In this document: piece after piece, positions 1 to 4,647 of the stretch
Layout of the letters: the number at the start of each line of letters is the position of its first letter
Numbering within the stretch: position 1 is the first letter of the stretch
Assembly: GCA_949739095.1 (NCBI GenBank)
Contig: CATIYX010000058.1
Location: forward strand, 1-5,405
Length of the DNA stretch: 5,405 nucleotides
Origin: an uncultured Clostridia bacterium
GTDB taxonomy: Bacteria; Bacillota; Clostridia; RUG12999
Reading direction: 5' to 3'
Notes under the pieces: generated by a model
Database searches by the model: none
The model's input: the letters and a program-made list of their open reading frames with translations, nothing else
What the model was told of the DNA's origin: nothing
Translations under genes and position numbers: made by a program

Positions 1-4
1 AATT

Positions 5-11
5 CCTCCTT
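5..11 (-). promoter_or_regulatory. Ribosome binding site of a gene beyond the left edge
   Basis: Read on the minus strand this is a full AAGGAGG Shine-Dalgarno sequence followed by AATT and then the window edge. With normal spacing the start codon would fall within a few bases outside the window. It shows that promoter P2 at 83-112 serves a protein gene to the left, whose identity cannot be seen. Confidence 0.75.
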
Positions 12-76
12 ATTGATAAAAAAATTCTCCACCTATGTAAAGGCGTTGGCATACAAGCTACCCGCCTAATGCCGAT
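12..76 (-). other. 5' untranslated leader with two mutually exclusive stems
   Basis: This is the stretch between the expected P2 transcription start (about 76) and the ribosome binding site. Two five-base-pair stems overlap: 48-52 with 69-73 (GGCAT/ATGCC) and 41-45 with 63-67 (AGGCG/CGCCT). They cannot form in the same simple hairpin, so they could be alternatives or a pseudoknot. No known riboswitch consensus was recognised. Both stems are short and could be chance. Confidence 0.3.
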
Positions 77-82
77 ATGGTG

Positions 83-112
83 ATTATACCACTACACCCT
101 CCGTGCTGTCAA
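83..112 (-). promoter_or_regulatory. Promoter P2, consensus sigma-A type
   Basis: On the minus strand there is a perfect -35 box TTGACA (112-107), an 18-bp spacer and a perfect -10 box TATAAT (88-83). The expected start is near 76. It points to the gene left of the window. Its -35 box overlaps the 3' base of the 6S-like RNA fold at 109-113, so transcription from P1 would run over it. Confidence 0.8.
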
Positions 113-289
113 GTCTCTGGAGCACTTGTAATAAAAATGTAACGTAACAGAATTTTGTTTCCCTTGACATAACGCTGTTCTGCCTGTTTCATTTATTTTC
201 AGGCGCTGCCGTACACCTGACATTCACATCTTATGTAGTGATATTTGCCGCTTACGCGACATTTTTGGGATGAGAGTTCCAACTCTTGA
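109..289 (-). ncRNA. Candidate 6S RNA (SsrS-like rod with central bubble)
   Basis: 6S RNA mimics an open promoter and sequesters housekeeping RNA polymerase. Starting next to promoter P1, the minus-strand transcript can fold as one rod by nested pairings, outside to inside: 289-285 with 113-109, 282-278 with 121-117 (one G-U), 266-259 with 140-133 (eight perfect pairs), 257-252 with 147-142 (one G-U), then a large open bubble (251-237 opposite 166-148), then 236-231 with 172-167. The tip can form GCCTG/CAGGC (204-200 with 186-182) or, instead, 219-214 with 205-200. Length (181 nt), a dedicated promoter and a central bubble of 15 and 19 nt match the 6S family. Against it: no U-run terminator follows, so the 3' end would need processing, and primary-sequence conservation was not tested. 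It could instead be a structured 5' leader. Confidence 0.45.
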
Positions 290-292
290 ACC

Positions 293-321
293 ATTATAAC
301 ATATATTTTTTCTAAGGTCAA
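293..321 (-). promoter_or_regulatory. Promoter P1, upstream of the 6S-like RNA
   Basis: On the minus strand the -35 box TTGACC (321-316) and -10 box TATAAT (298-293) are separated by 17 bp, 11 of 12 consensus positions. The spacer and flanks are A/T rich. Expected start is about 287-286, at the base of the long rod-like fold at 109-289. Confidence 0.75.
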
Positions 322-410
322 TGGGAAATCTATCTTTTTTCAGTTTTGTATATCTTTGAAAGTTTTTCGCACCACTTTAAATTATAATTTGTTTATAATT
401 CCTAAGAAAT

Positions 411-466
411 GCGTCTGAAAGACCTCCCAAGGTCGTTCCCCTCATTCATTACAGTTTGTTAGACGC
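411..466. other. Two-level stem-loop, possible structured RNA
   Basis: The outer stem pairs GCGTCT (411-416) with AGACGC (461-466). An inner hairpin GACCT/AGGTC (421-425 with 430-434, loop CCCA) sits next to its left arm. On the plus strand GCCG and a run of five T follow, weakly terminator-like. Two TATAAT-like boxes lie just upstream on the plus strand (near 384 and 395) but no good -35 box accompanies them. Function and strand are unknown. Confidence 0.35.
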
Positions 467-528
467 GCCGTTTTTCAATTTGTTCCCGTTTTTTTAATTT
501 TTTTTATTTCCCCGGCAATTTTTTTATT

Positions 529-559
529 TATCTCATCATCGCGACGCGGCTATGAGATA
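529..559. other. Stem-loop with 8-bp perfect stem
   Basis: TATCTCAT (529-536) and ATGAGATA (552-559) are perfect inverted repeats around a 15-base GC-rich loop that itself contains CGCG twice. No T tract directly follows on either strand, so it is not a standard terminator. Confidence 0.35.
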
Positions 560-595
560 CTTTCCCACGTTCCGTGGATGATATTCCTACGCTAT

Positions 596-645
596 ATCCC
601 TCCACCAAACTTTGTTTGGTCCCCCTCCCTTTAGGCAAGGGAGGC
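596..645. repeat. GC-rich dispersed-repeat-like unit with two hairpins
   Basis: Two adjacent hairpins are visible: ACCAAAC/GTTTGGT (604-610 with 614-620) and CCTCCCTT/AAGGGAGG (624-631 with 637-644). The order CCCTCC, ACC-hairpin, GGTCCCCCTCCC, short loop, GGGAGGC resembles short intergenic repeats I remember from genomes of gut Clostridia and relatives, where the outer C/G-rich frame is kept and the inner palindrome varies. That identification is from memory. Only one copy is present in this window. It lies 64 bp beyond the pyrG stop codon and could protect or end the pyrG transcript. Confidence 0.5.
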
Positions 646-708
646 TAATCGGAAACGCCGGTATGTTAGATTTCTTCATTATATATTAGGAATCTTTCCC
701 CTATTCCC

Positions 709-2310
709 TCATTGATTGTTTTTCATTGCTTCCACAAATCCATTAAAAATAGGATGGGAACGTCCGATTCTGGATTTGAATTCCGGATGGAACTGTACAG
801 CCACAAACCACGGATGGTTTGGCAATTCCACAATTTCCACCAAACGGTCGTCCGGCGATTTACCGGCGAGCAGCATACCCGCTTTTTCAAACGCTTCCCG
901 GTAGCTGTTGTTAAATTCATAGCGGTGGCGGTGCCGTTCCTGCACCAATTCTTCTCCATATAGCACACGTGATTTAGAACTTTCCTGCAATTTGCAGGGA
1001 TAGAGTCCCAGCCGCATGGTGCCGCCGAGGTTTGCAATATCTTTCTGATCCGCCATAATATCAATGACAGGCGCTTTCGTTGCGCCATTGATTTCACTGC
1101 TGTTGGCATCTTCCAGTCCTAAAACATGCCGCGCAAATTCAATTACTGCAATCTGCATACCAAGGCAAATGCCCAGATACGGAATATTCTGCTCCCGCGC
1201 ATACTGCGCTGCCAAAATTTTTCCTTCGATACCCCTGTCGCCAAAGCCACCCGGCACCAAAATGCCATCCACGCCCTCCAGCATGGTGTCCACATTATCC
1301 GGCTGCACTTCCTCCGCGTCAATCCATTTGATTTCCACTTCACAGTCGTTTTCAATACCGCTGTGTTTCAGCGCTTCCGCAATACTGATATAGGCATCAT
1401 GCAGCGCCACATATTTCCCTACCAACCCTACCGTCACTTTGCCGTGCAGGTGTTTCATTTTTTCTACAAGGCTTGTCCACTGCACCAAATCGGGAGTGAT
1501 ATCCGCCAAGCCTAATCGTTTGCAGACATATTTTGCAAGTCCTTCTTCCTCCATCATCAGCGGCACGCTGTAGAGACTTTCCGCATCCAGATTTTGAATG
1601 ACGCCCTGTGGCGGAATGTTGCAAAACATCGCAATTTTCGCACGCAAGTCCTCCGACAGCGGCATCTCACTTCTGCACACCACCATGTCCGGCTGAATTC
1701 CCAGACTCAGCATTTCTTTCACGCTGTGCTGCGTGGGTTTGGATTTCTGCTCGCCCGACGTTGGTATGTAGGGCACCAGCGTCACATGAATATACATGCA
1801 GTTTTCCCGTCCCACATCGGACGCCACCTGACGAATCGCTTCCAAAAACGGCAAGCTTTCAATATCGCCGACCGTACCGCCGATTTCCGTAATAACGACA
1901 TCTGTGTTCGCGTCTTTTCCGACGCGATAAATTTTATCTTTAATTTCGTTGGTGATGTGTGGAATCACCTGAACTGTGCCGCCCAGATAATCCCCGCGGC
2001 GTTCCTTATCAATGACCGCTGCATATACCTTTCCTGTCGTCACATTGCTGCCCGCGCTCAAATTTTCGTCAATAAACCGTTCGTAGTGTCCCAAATCCAA
2101 ATCCGTTTCCGCACCGTCGTCCGTCACAAAGACCTCGCCATGCTGGTATGGACTCATGGTACCAGGGTCAATGTTAATATACGGATCGCATTTCTGCATA
2201 GTGACACGGTGCCCGCGGGCTTTGAGCAGTCTGCCCAGCGACGCCGCTGTGATACCCTTGCCGATTCCCGATACGACACCGCCTGTGATAAAGATGTATT
2301 TCACCGCCAC
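709..2310 (-). CDS. pyrG: CTP synthase (glutamine hydrolysing)
   Basis: PyrG makes CTP from UTP, ATP and glutamine, the last step of pyrimidine nucleotide synthesis; it is cytosolic and works as a tetramer. The 533-residue length is typical. The N-terminal amidoligase domain (about 1-270) has the ATP loop GGVVSGIGKG (10-19), the acidic metal site around GAETDLD (66-72) and EIGGTVGDIES (142-152). The C-terminal class I glutaminase domain (about 290-530) has the oxyanion region PGGFGDRG (353-360), the nucleophile Cys382 in GICLGMQ, and His508/Glu510 in FHPEF. All catalytic residues are present. The start is GTG (2308-2310), eight bases after AAGGAGG. It stands alone, with its own promoter at 2437-2465 and a small leader gene immediately upstream. 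No G-run lies at the predicted start site, so the reiterative-transcription control known from Bacillus pyrG is not evident. Confidence 0.98.
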   Translation of the reverse strand: MAVKYIFITGGVVSGIGKGITAASLGRLLKARGHRVTMQKCDPYINIDPGTMSPYQHGEVFVTDDGAETDLDLGHYERFIDENLSAGSNVTTGKVYAAVIDKERRGDYLGGTVQVIPHITNEIKDKIYRVGKDANTDVVITEIGGTVGDIESLPFLEAIRQVASDVGRENCMYIHVTLVPYIPTSGEQKSKPTQHSVKEMLSLGIQPDMVVCRSEMPLSEDLRAKIAMFCNIPPQGVIQNLDAESLYSVPLMMEEEGLAKYVCKRLGLADITPDLVQWTSLVEKMKHLHGKVTVGLVGKYVALHDAYISIAEALKHSGIENDCEVEIKWIDAEEVQPDNVDTMLEGVDGILVPGGFGDRGIEGKILAAQYAREQNIPYLGICLGMQIAVIEFARHVLGLEDANSSEINGATKAPVIDIMADQKDIANLGGTMRLGLYPCKLQESSKSRVLYGEELVQERHRHRYEFNNSYREAFEKAGMLLAGKSPDDRLVEIVELPNHPWFVAVQFHPEFKSRIGRSHPIFNGFVEAMKNNQ

Positions 2311-2313
2311 ACG

Positions 2314-2397
2314 TCACGCCTCCTTTTTCCTAAAAAACAGGCTTCGACCTACTTCTTTCCTTTCAAAGTTTGTCTCAGCCATCTTATTATTTTCCAT
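2314..2397 (-). CDS. Putative 27-residue pyrG leader peptide
   Basis: A small ORF begins with ATG at 2397-2395, preceded at four bases by AGGAG, and ends in TGA (2316-2314) just 3 nt before the pyrG GTG. The peptide starts MENNKMAETNF and ends RSLFFRKKEA; it is rich in Lys, Arg and Glu and has no run of one amino acid that would suggest classical starvation attenuation. Its 3' part spans the pyrG Shine-Dalgarno. Within it, minus-strand AGGT/GCCU (2350-2347 with 2342-2339) followed by six U (2337-2332) is a weak terminator-like shape. The arrangement suggests translational coupling or attenuation of pyrG. That it is translated is inference; I recognise no family. Confidence 0.5.
   Translation of the reverse strand: MENNKMAETNFERKEVGRSLFFRKKEA
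2319..2325 (-). promoter_or_regulatory. Ribosome binding site of pyrG
   Basis: AAGGAGG on the minus strand, eight bases before the GTG start of pyrG. It lies inside the last codons of the leader peptide gene, so ribosomes translating the leader pass over it, as in translational coupling. It decides the GTG start rather than any upstream codon. Confidence 0.85.
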
Positions 2398-2400
2398 TTC

Positions 2401-2419
2401 TCTCCTATCATCAGATAGG
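2401..2419 (-). promoter_or_regulatory. Hairpin overlapping the leader-peptide ribosome binding site
   Basis: CCTATC (2419-2414 on the minus strand) pairs perfectly with GATAGG (2409-2404), loop TGAT. The GG of the leader peptide's AGGAG (2406-2402) is inside the 3' arm. The hairpin lies about 11 nt from the expected transcript start. It could lower initiation on the leader peptide, and through coupling on pyrG, or stabilise the mRNA 5' end. Confidence 0.45.
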
Positions 2420-2436
2420 CAACTACATACTTTATT

Positions 2437-2465
2437 ATTGTAATATGCATTTGGATTTGTGTCAA
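2437..2465 (-). promoter_or_regulatory. pyrG promoter
   Basis: On the minus strand, -35 TTGACA (2465-2460) and -10 TACAAT (2442-2437) with a 17-bp spacer. Expected start is about 2430, giving a leader of about 120 nt that contains the hairpin at 2401-2419 and the leader peptide. Confidence 0.75.
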
Positions 2466-2703
2466 GTATATTTTTCAACAAAAATTCCCACAGATGTTTT
2501 ACCATTTCTTCTGACTGCCGTGCTATGGCGCGGCACACAAGCTGCAATATGATTTCGCCCCCCCGTTTCTTAAGCAAAAGGATGGTCGAACCGCGTGTGG
2601 TCTTTGACTTTTTATTTTTGAATGCAGGAAGTAAAAATTTTTGCAAAAAACGGCGTGCTTTTTGCCTGATTCGCCCAAAAATGAAATATTTTTTATTTAT
2701 CTA
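2466..2703. other. Divergent intergenic block without recognised gene
   Basis: This block separates the pyrG and folT promoters. Its middle (about 2510-2605) is GC richer than the flanks and holds a run of seven C (2558-2564). It also holds an inverted repeat TGCCGTGC/GCGCGGCA (2516-2523 with 2528-2535), which pairs fully with one G-U only as plus-strand RNA. A minus-strand reading frame is open across it into the leader peptide, but it starts at a TTG without a clear ribosome binding site and contains the pyrG promoter, so I do not call it a gene. The A/T-rich end (2680-2703) may act as an UP element for the folT promoter. Confidence 0.4.
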
Positions 2704-2732
2704 TTGCATTTTTCATAAATCTATTGTATACT
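2704..2732 (+). promoter_or_regulatory. folT promoter
   Basis: -35 TTGCAT (2704-2709), 17-bp spacer, -10 TATACT (2727-2732), with a strongly A/T-rich sequence upstream. Expected start is about 2739, some 17 nt before the riboswitch and 334 nt before the folT start codon. Confidence 0.75.
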
Positions 2733-2753
2733 GTTACATGAACAAATGAATAA

Positions 2754-2862
2754 GTGCAGAGTAGGTTTTGATGCGTTAAGTGATAAAAAGACGGGAAGTT
2801 GCTTTTTATACGAAAAATCCATTCCGGTGGATTTGCGGTATCAGGACCGCATTCCGCTGCTG
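2754..2862 (+). promoter_or_regulatory. Tetrahydrofolate (THF) riboswitch
   Basis: This RNA is known to bind reduced folates and control folate transport and synthesis genes. The layout matches my memory of the THF consensus. P1 is GCAG/CTGC (2756-2759 with 2857-2860). P2 is GGTTTTGAT with ATCAGGACC (2764-2772 with 2840-2848, two G-U). The conserved GCGTTAAGTG is at 2773-2782. P3 is ATAAAAAG/CTTTTTAT (2783-2790 with 2802-2809) with a GGGA-containing loop. CGAA is at 2811-2814. P4 is AAATCCA/TGGATTT (2815-2821 with 2828-2834). GCGG at 2835-2838 and the joining segment GCATTCCG at 2849-2856 complete it. Position between the folT promoter and a terminator fits the ligand. No covariance model was run. 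Confidence 0.92.
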
Positions 2863-2910
2863 CTTTTGCAAAGATACTAGAATCAAATTCCCCCTTATGT
2901 GATTTGGTAT

Positions 2911-2961
2911 AGATAAAAAAGGATAGCGGAACCAGTTTGGCTCCGCTATCCTTTTTTATCT
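2911..2961 (+). terminator. Riboswitch-linked intrinsic terminator in the folT leader
   Basis: A perfect 20-bp inverted repeat (2911-2930 with 2942-2961) closes an 11-nt loop. Its GC-rich core GGATAGCGGA/TCCGCTATCC is followed by six T. It lies 50 nt after the THF riboswitch and 112 nt before folT, so it probably stops transcription when folate is bound. The 5' arm segment AGCGGAA (2925-2931) is complementary to TTCCGCT in the riboswitch (2852-2858), a candidate antiterminator pairing. Confidence 0.9.
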
Positions 2962-2977
2962 GCGGAATGACTTTCAC

Positions 2978-3040
2978 TTCAGCAAAAAAATGAATACTGT
3001 ATCGCATTCTTGTTTTTTGCTGAAACTGCGCCACCGGCGC
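2978..3040 (+). other. Two further hairpins in the folT leader
   Basis: TTCAGCAAAAAA (2978-2989) pairs perfectly with TTTTTTGCTGAA (3013-3024), a 12-bp stem around a 23-nt loop. A compact GC hairpin GCGCC/GGCGC (3028-3032 with 3036-3040, loop ACC) follows, 20 nt before the ribosome binding site. They are beyond the terminator, so they exist only in read-through mRNA and may stabilise it or affect translation. Confidence 0.5.
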
Positions 3041-3072
3041 CGTTTGTATCTTTTCATGATGAGGTGAAGGCA

Positions 3073-3657
3073 TTGCAAAACAAAAAAATTCTTTCCGTCC
3101 GCGCCATTGTATTCATTGGCGTATTCGCGGCACTGGACATCGTATTGACACGTCCGTTCCGCACATTAGGGGCGCCCTTTAATTTTGGTTTCGTTTCCAT
3201 TGCCACAGCAGGCACATTCTTCGGACCAATCTATGGCGCTTTTACAGCATTGATTTCCGATATTTTAGGATATTTGCTGTTTCCGCAAACGCAACCACAT
3301 TTTCTAGGCTATACACTAACAGCGGTTTTACGTGCATTAGTCTACGCATTCCTGTTTTACCGTAACCCTATGATGCAGCTGAACAAAGATACCAAGTTAT
3401 TCGATTGGTGCAAGGCTGTTGCCATCTGCGTAATTGCCAGCGGTCTTAACATTACCCTTAACCTGTTTACACTGCCGCTTTGGCAAGTTATTCTTTCAGG
3501 TACTTATCAATCTTATTGGTTTTTTGTTCTCAAACGGATTCCCAATTCTCTATTGTTCTGGGGAATTCAAATCGTTACGTTGCCTCTGCTCATGCGGTAT
3601 CTTGCGCCGCTGCGCGAAAAATATGCGCCGAAATCGATTCGACTGCGCAAGGTCTAA
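3073..3657 (+). CDS. folT: Folate ECF transporter S component (FolT family)
   Basis: FolT is the membrane subunit that binds folate for an energy-coupling-factor transporter and associates with a shared EcfA/EcfA'/EcfT module, which is not in this window. The protein is 194 residues, normal for S components, with about six hydrophobic segments (roughly 9-27, 36-52, 53-70, 78-97, 113-134, 157-178). GAPFNFGFVSIATAGTFFGP (33-52) and PHFLGYTLTAVLRALVY (75-91) match the pattern I know from FolT proteins (FGPI-type turn, then a PGFTLTA-like motif); the C terminus is basic, as expected for the inside. The start is TTG (3073-3075), six bases after AGGTG within GAGGTGAAGG. An in-frame upstream extension to 3010 lacks a ribosome binding site and crosses the leader hairpins. 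The THF riboswitch upstream strongly supports a folate substrate. Confidence 0.9.
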   Translation: MQNKKILSVRAIVFIGVFAALDIVLTRPFRTLGAPFNFGFVSIATAGTFFGPIYGAFTALISDILGYLLFPQTQPHFLGYTLTAVLRALVYAFLFYRNPMMQLNKDTKLFDWCKAVAICVIASGLNITLNLFTLPLWQVILSGTYQSYWFFVLKRIPNSLLFWGIQIVTLPLLMRYLAPLREKYAPKSIRLRKV

Positions 3658-3672
3658 GTGGGCAATATACAC

Positions 3673-3718
3673 CATCAAAAAAGACAGGCGAGACATTCCT
3701 CCCCTGTCTTTTTTGATG
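3673..3718 (+). terminator. folT terminator
   Basis: CATCAAAAAAGACAGG (3673-3688) and CCTGTCTTTTTTGATG (3703-3718) form a perfect 16-bp stem with a 14-nt loop and T6 in the 3' arm. It begins 15 nt after the folT stop codon. The A6/T6 symmetry makes it potentially bidirectional. Confidence 0.9.
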
Positions 3719-3746
3719 CATTTTGATAAAATCCCCTTACCATCCG

Positions 3747-3776
3747 TTGACAAAAGCAAACACATCTAACTAGAAT
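3747..3776 (+). promoter_or_regulatory. Possible upstream promoter of the HTH-like gene
   Basis: TTGACA (3747-3752), 18-bp spacer and TAGAAT (3771-3776) form a good sigma-A promoter, start about 3783. It would give a leader of about 168 nt before the gene at 3951. A closer promoter exists at 3879-3907, so this one may be secondary, or serve a small untranslated RNA. Confidence 0.5.
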
Positions 3777-3872
3777 GAAAACTGCTGCTCGCACCGGTCT
3801 TCCTTGACTCCAAGTCTAGCATTCTCCGCCCTTAGCTTTCTCAGTTCCCATTTTATTCCTAATCAATTGATG

Positions 3873-3907
3873 ATACTATTGCATTATGTCACATTTCGTA
3901 GTATAAT
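3873..3907 (+). promoter_or_regulatory. Promoter with flanking inverted repeat (candidate operator)
   Basis: -35 TTGCAT (3879-3884), 17-bp spacer, -10 TATAAT (3902-3907); start about 3914, 37 nt before the ATG. The inverted repeat ATACTA (3873-3878) / TAGTAT (3899-3904) touches the -35 box and overlaps the -10 box. A 10-bp palindrome ATCAATTGAT lies at 3862-3871. Repeats placed like this are typical of repressor sites; control by the adjacent HTH-like protein is an inference. Confidence 0.7.
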
Positions 3908-3950
3908 GAAAAACAAAGACAGATTATCACAAAAGGAGGAGGGTATTAAC

Positions 3951-4601
3951 ATGATTCAAATTTCTCCTGAAACAAAAAAACAATTTCTATCTCTCGATAA
4001 TCAATCACCGGTTGAACTAGTCGACTGGAACGAATTATCACAAAAAAAGGAACAAGGGTTGCTTCCAAATTGGGAAACAATTACACCAGAACAGTTGAAA
4101 GAGATTCTTATAAACTATAATCCGACAAATTCATTTTTAGCGGAACTATTCGATGTGACGAAAGGGCAAATCAGCTACAGAAGAAAAAAATGGCAACTTA
4201 CCATGTTTGATATTATTTATGAACGTTCTATGCAATCTTTTGCAGAAAACGGTGCGTTACAGGAATTGTTGCTTCAAGATTTAAAAAATGCCGATACAGC
4301 GGTTCTTTCCAGAGCAATTGTTCATTATATTTTTCGTAAGGGTCCTGTTGAGGATATGCATGTAGATGGTAAATTTTCACAAGCCGATATGAAAACACTC
4401 AATCAATATATGATGGACCGCGTTGCAACCCTCATTACATTGTTTAAGAAAAAAGATTATATGCGTTTATTGTTATTCTTGGAAGCTTTCCAACATTATG
4501 GTTCGGATTGGGATGATCCAAAGTTACAAATAGATGAACTAGACAAATTTTCAAACTACAATATCCGTCCTAATTCTTCTAAACCAATCTCTGATGAATA
4601 A
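3951..4601 (+). CDS. Unrecognised 216-residue protein with HTH-like segment
   Basis: The start is ATG at 3951 with AGGAGG (3934-3939) and GGAGGG (3937-3942) upstream; codons before it lack a ribosome binding site. I do not recognise the family. Residues about 46-83 look like a helix-turn-helix: PEQLKEILINY as first helix, SFLAELFDVTKG as second helix and turn, ISYRRKKWQL as a basic recognition helix. Residues 95-185 are predicted mostly helical, with a Lys-rich LFKKKDYMRLLLFLEAF segment (163-179). The acidic tail has no membrane span or signal peptide, so the protein should be cytosolic. It is a single-gene unit with its own promoter and terminator. Its base composition is clearly more AT rich than pyrG and folT, which may mean acquisition by transfer. 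A DNA-binding regulator is the most likely role, but it is not established. Confidence 0.85.
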   Translation: MIQISPETKKQFLSLDNQSPVELVDWNELSQKKEQGLLPNWETITPEQLKEILINYNPTNSFLAELFDVTKGQISYRRKKWQLTMFDIIYERSMQSFAENGALQELLLQDLKNADTAVLSRAIVHYIFRKGPVEDMHVDGKFSQADMKTLNQYMMDRVATLITLFKKKDYMRLLLFLEAFQHYGSDWDDPKLQIDELDKFSNYNIRPNSSKPISDE

Positions 4602-4607
4602 CAGTCT

Positions 4608-4647
4608 AATAAAAAATCCCCGTCACAAAGGCAGGGATTTTTTTATT
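4608..4647. terminator. Bidirectional intrinsic terminator
   Basis: AAAAAATCCC (4611-4620) pairs with GGGATTTTTT (4634-4643), and the pairing extends through AAT/ATT with one bulged T. T runs are present on both strands, so it can end the plus-strand gene (stop 7 nt before it) and also transcripts of the convergent minus-strand gene ending at 4831. Confidence 0.85.

Larger units (their letters stand above)
322..708. other. Intergenic stretch without a protein gene
   Basis: This 387-bp stretch lies between pyrG's 3' end and promoter P1. I see no ORF with a ribosome binding site on either strand. It contains two stem-loops (411-466 and 529-559), a GC-rich repeat unit (596-645) and several T tracts on the plus strand between 490 and 528. 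No classical hairpin-plus-U-run terminator for pyrG is visible on the minus strand. Confidence 0.6.

Noticed and set aside
20..105. tRNA-like look of the minus strand (AGTGGTATAAT resembling a D-loop)
   Set aside because: No acceptor-stem partner, no T-arm GTTCGA motif and no CCA end; the AGTGGTATAAT segment is the -10 region of promoter P2.
92..262. Two small minus-strand ORFs (12 codons at 224-262, 43 codons at 92-223)
   Set aside because: No ribosome binding site in front of either, no recognisable product, and both lie inside the rod-forming RNA.
1064..2418. Long plus-strand ORFs opposite pyrG (for example 1594-2418)
   Set aside because: Antisense shadows of a complete, fully conserved pyrG; no ribosome binding sites and low-complexity composition.
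2425..2436. CTP-sensed reiterative transcription as in Bacillus pyrG
   Set aside because: It needs a G-run with a following C at the transcript start; the predicted start is AATAAAG. The G7 run on the minus strand at 2564-2558 is upstream of the promoter.
2314..2646. 110-codon minus-strand ORF upstream of pyrG
   Set aside because: Starts at TTG without a clear ribosome binding site and contains the pyrG promoter; only the last 27 codons, with their own ribosome binding site, are kept as a leader peptide.
3010..3072. N-terminal extension of FolT
   Set aside because: The upstream start lies in the leader hairpin without a ribosome binding site; TTG at 3073 has GAGGTGAAGG correctly spaced and gives a normal FolT N terminus.
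2693..3073. 126-codon minus-strand ORF across the folT leader
   Set aside because: It is antisense to the THF riboswitch and terminator, with no start signals and no protein-like pattern.
3804..3950. N-terminal extension of the HTH-like protein
   Set aside because: It would include the promoter at 3879-3907; ATG 3951 is preceded by a strong Shine-Dalgarno.
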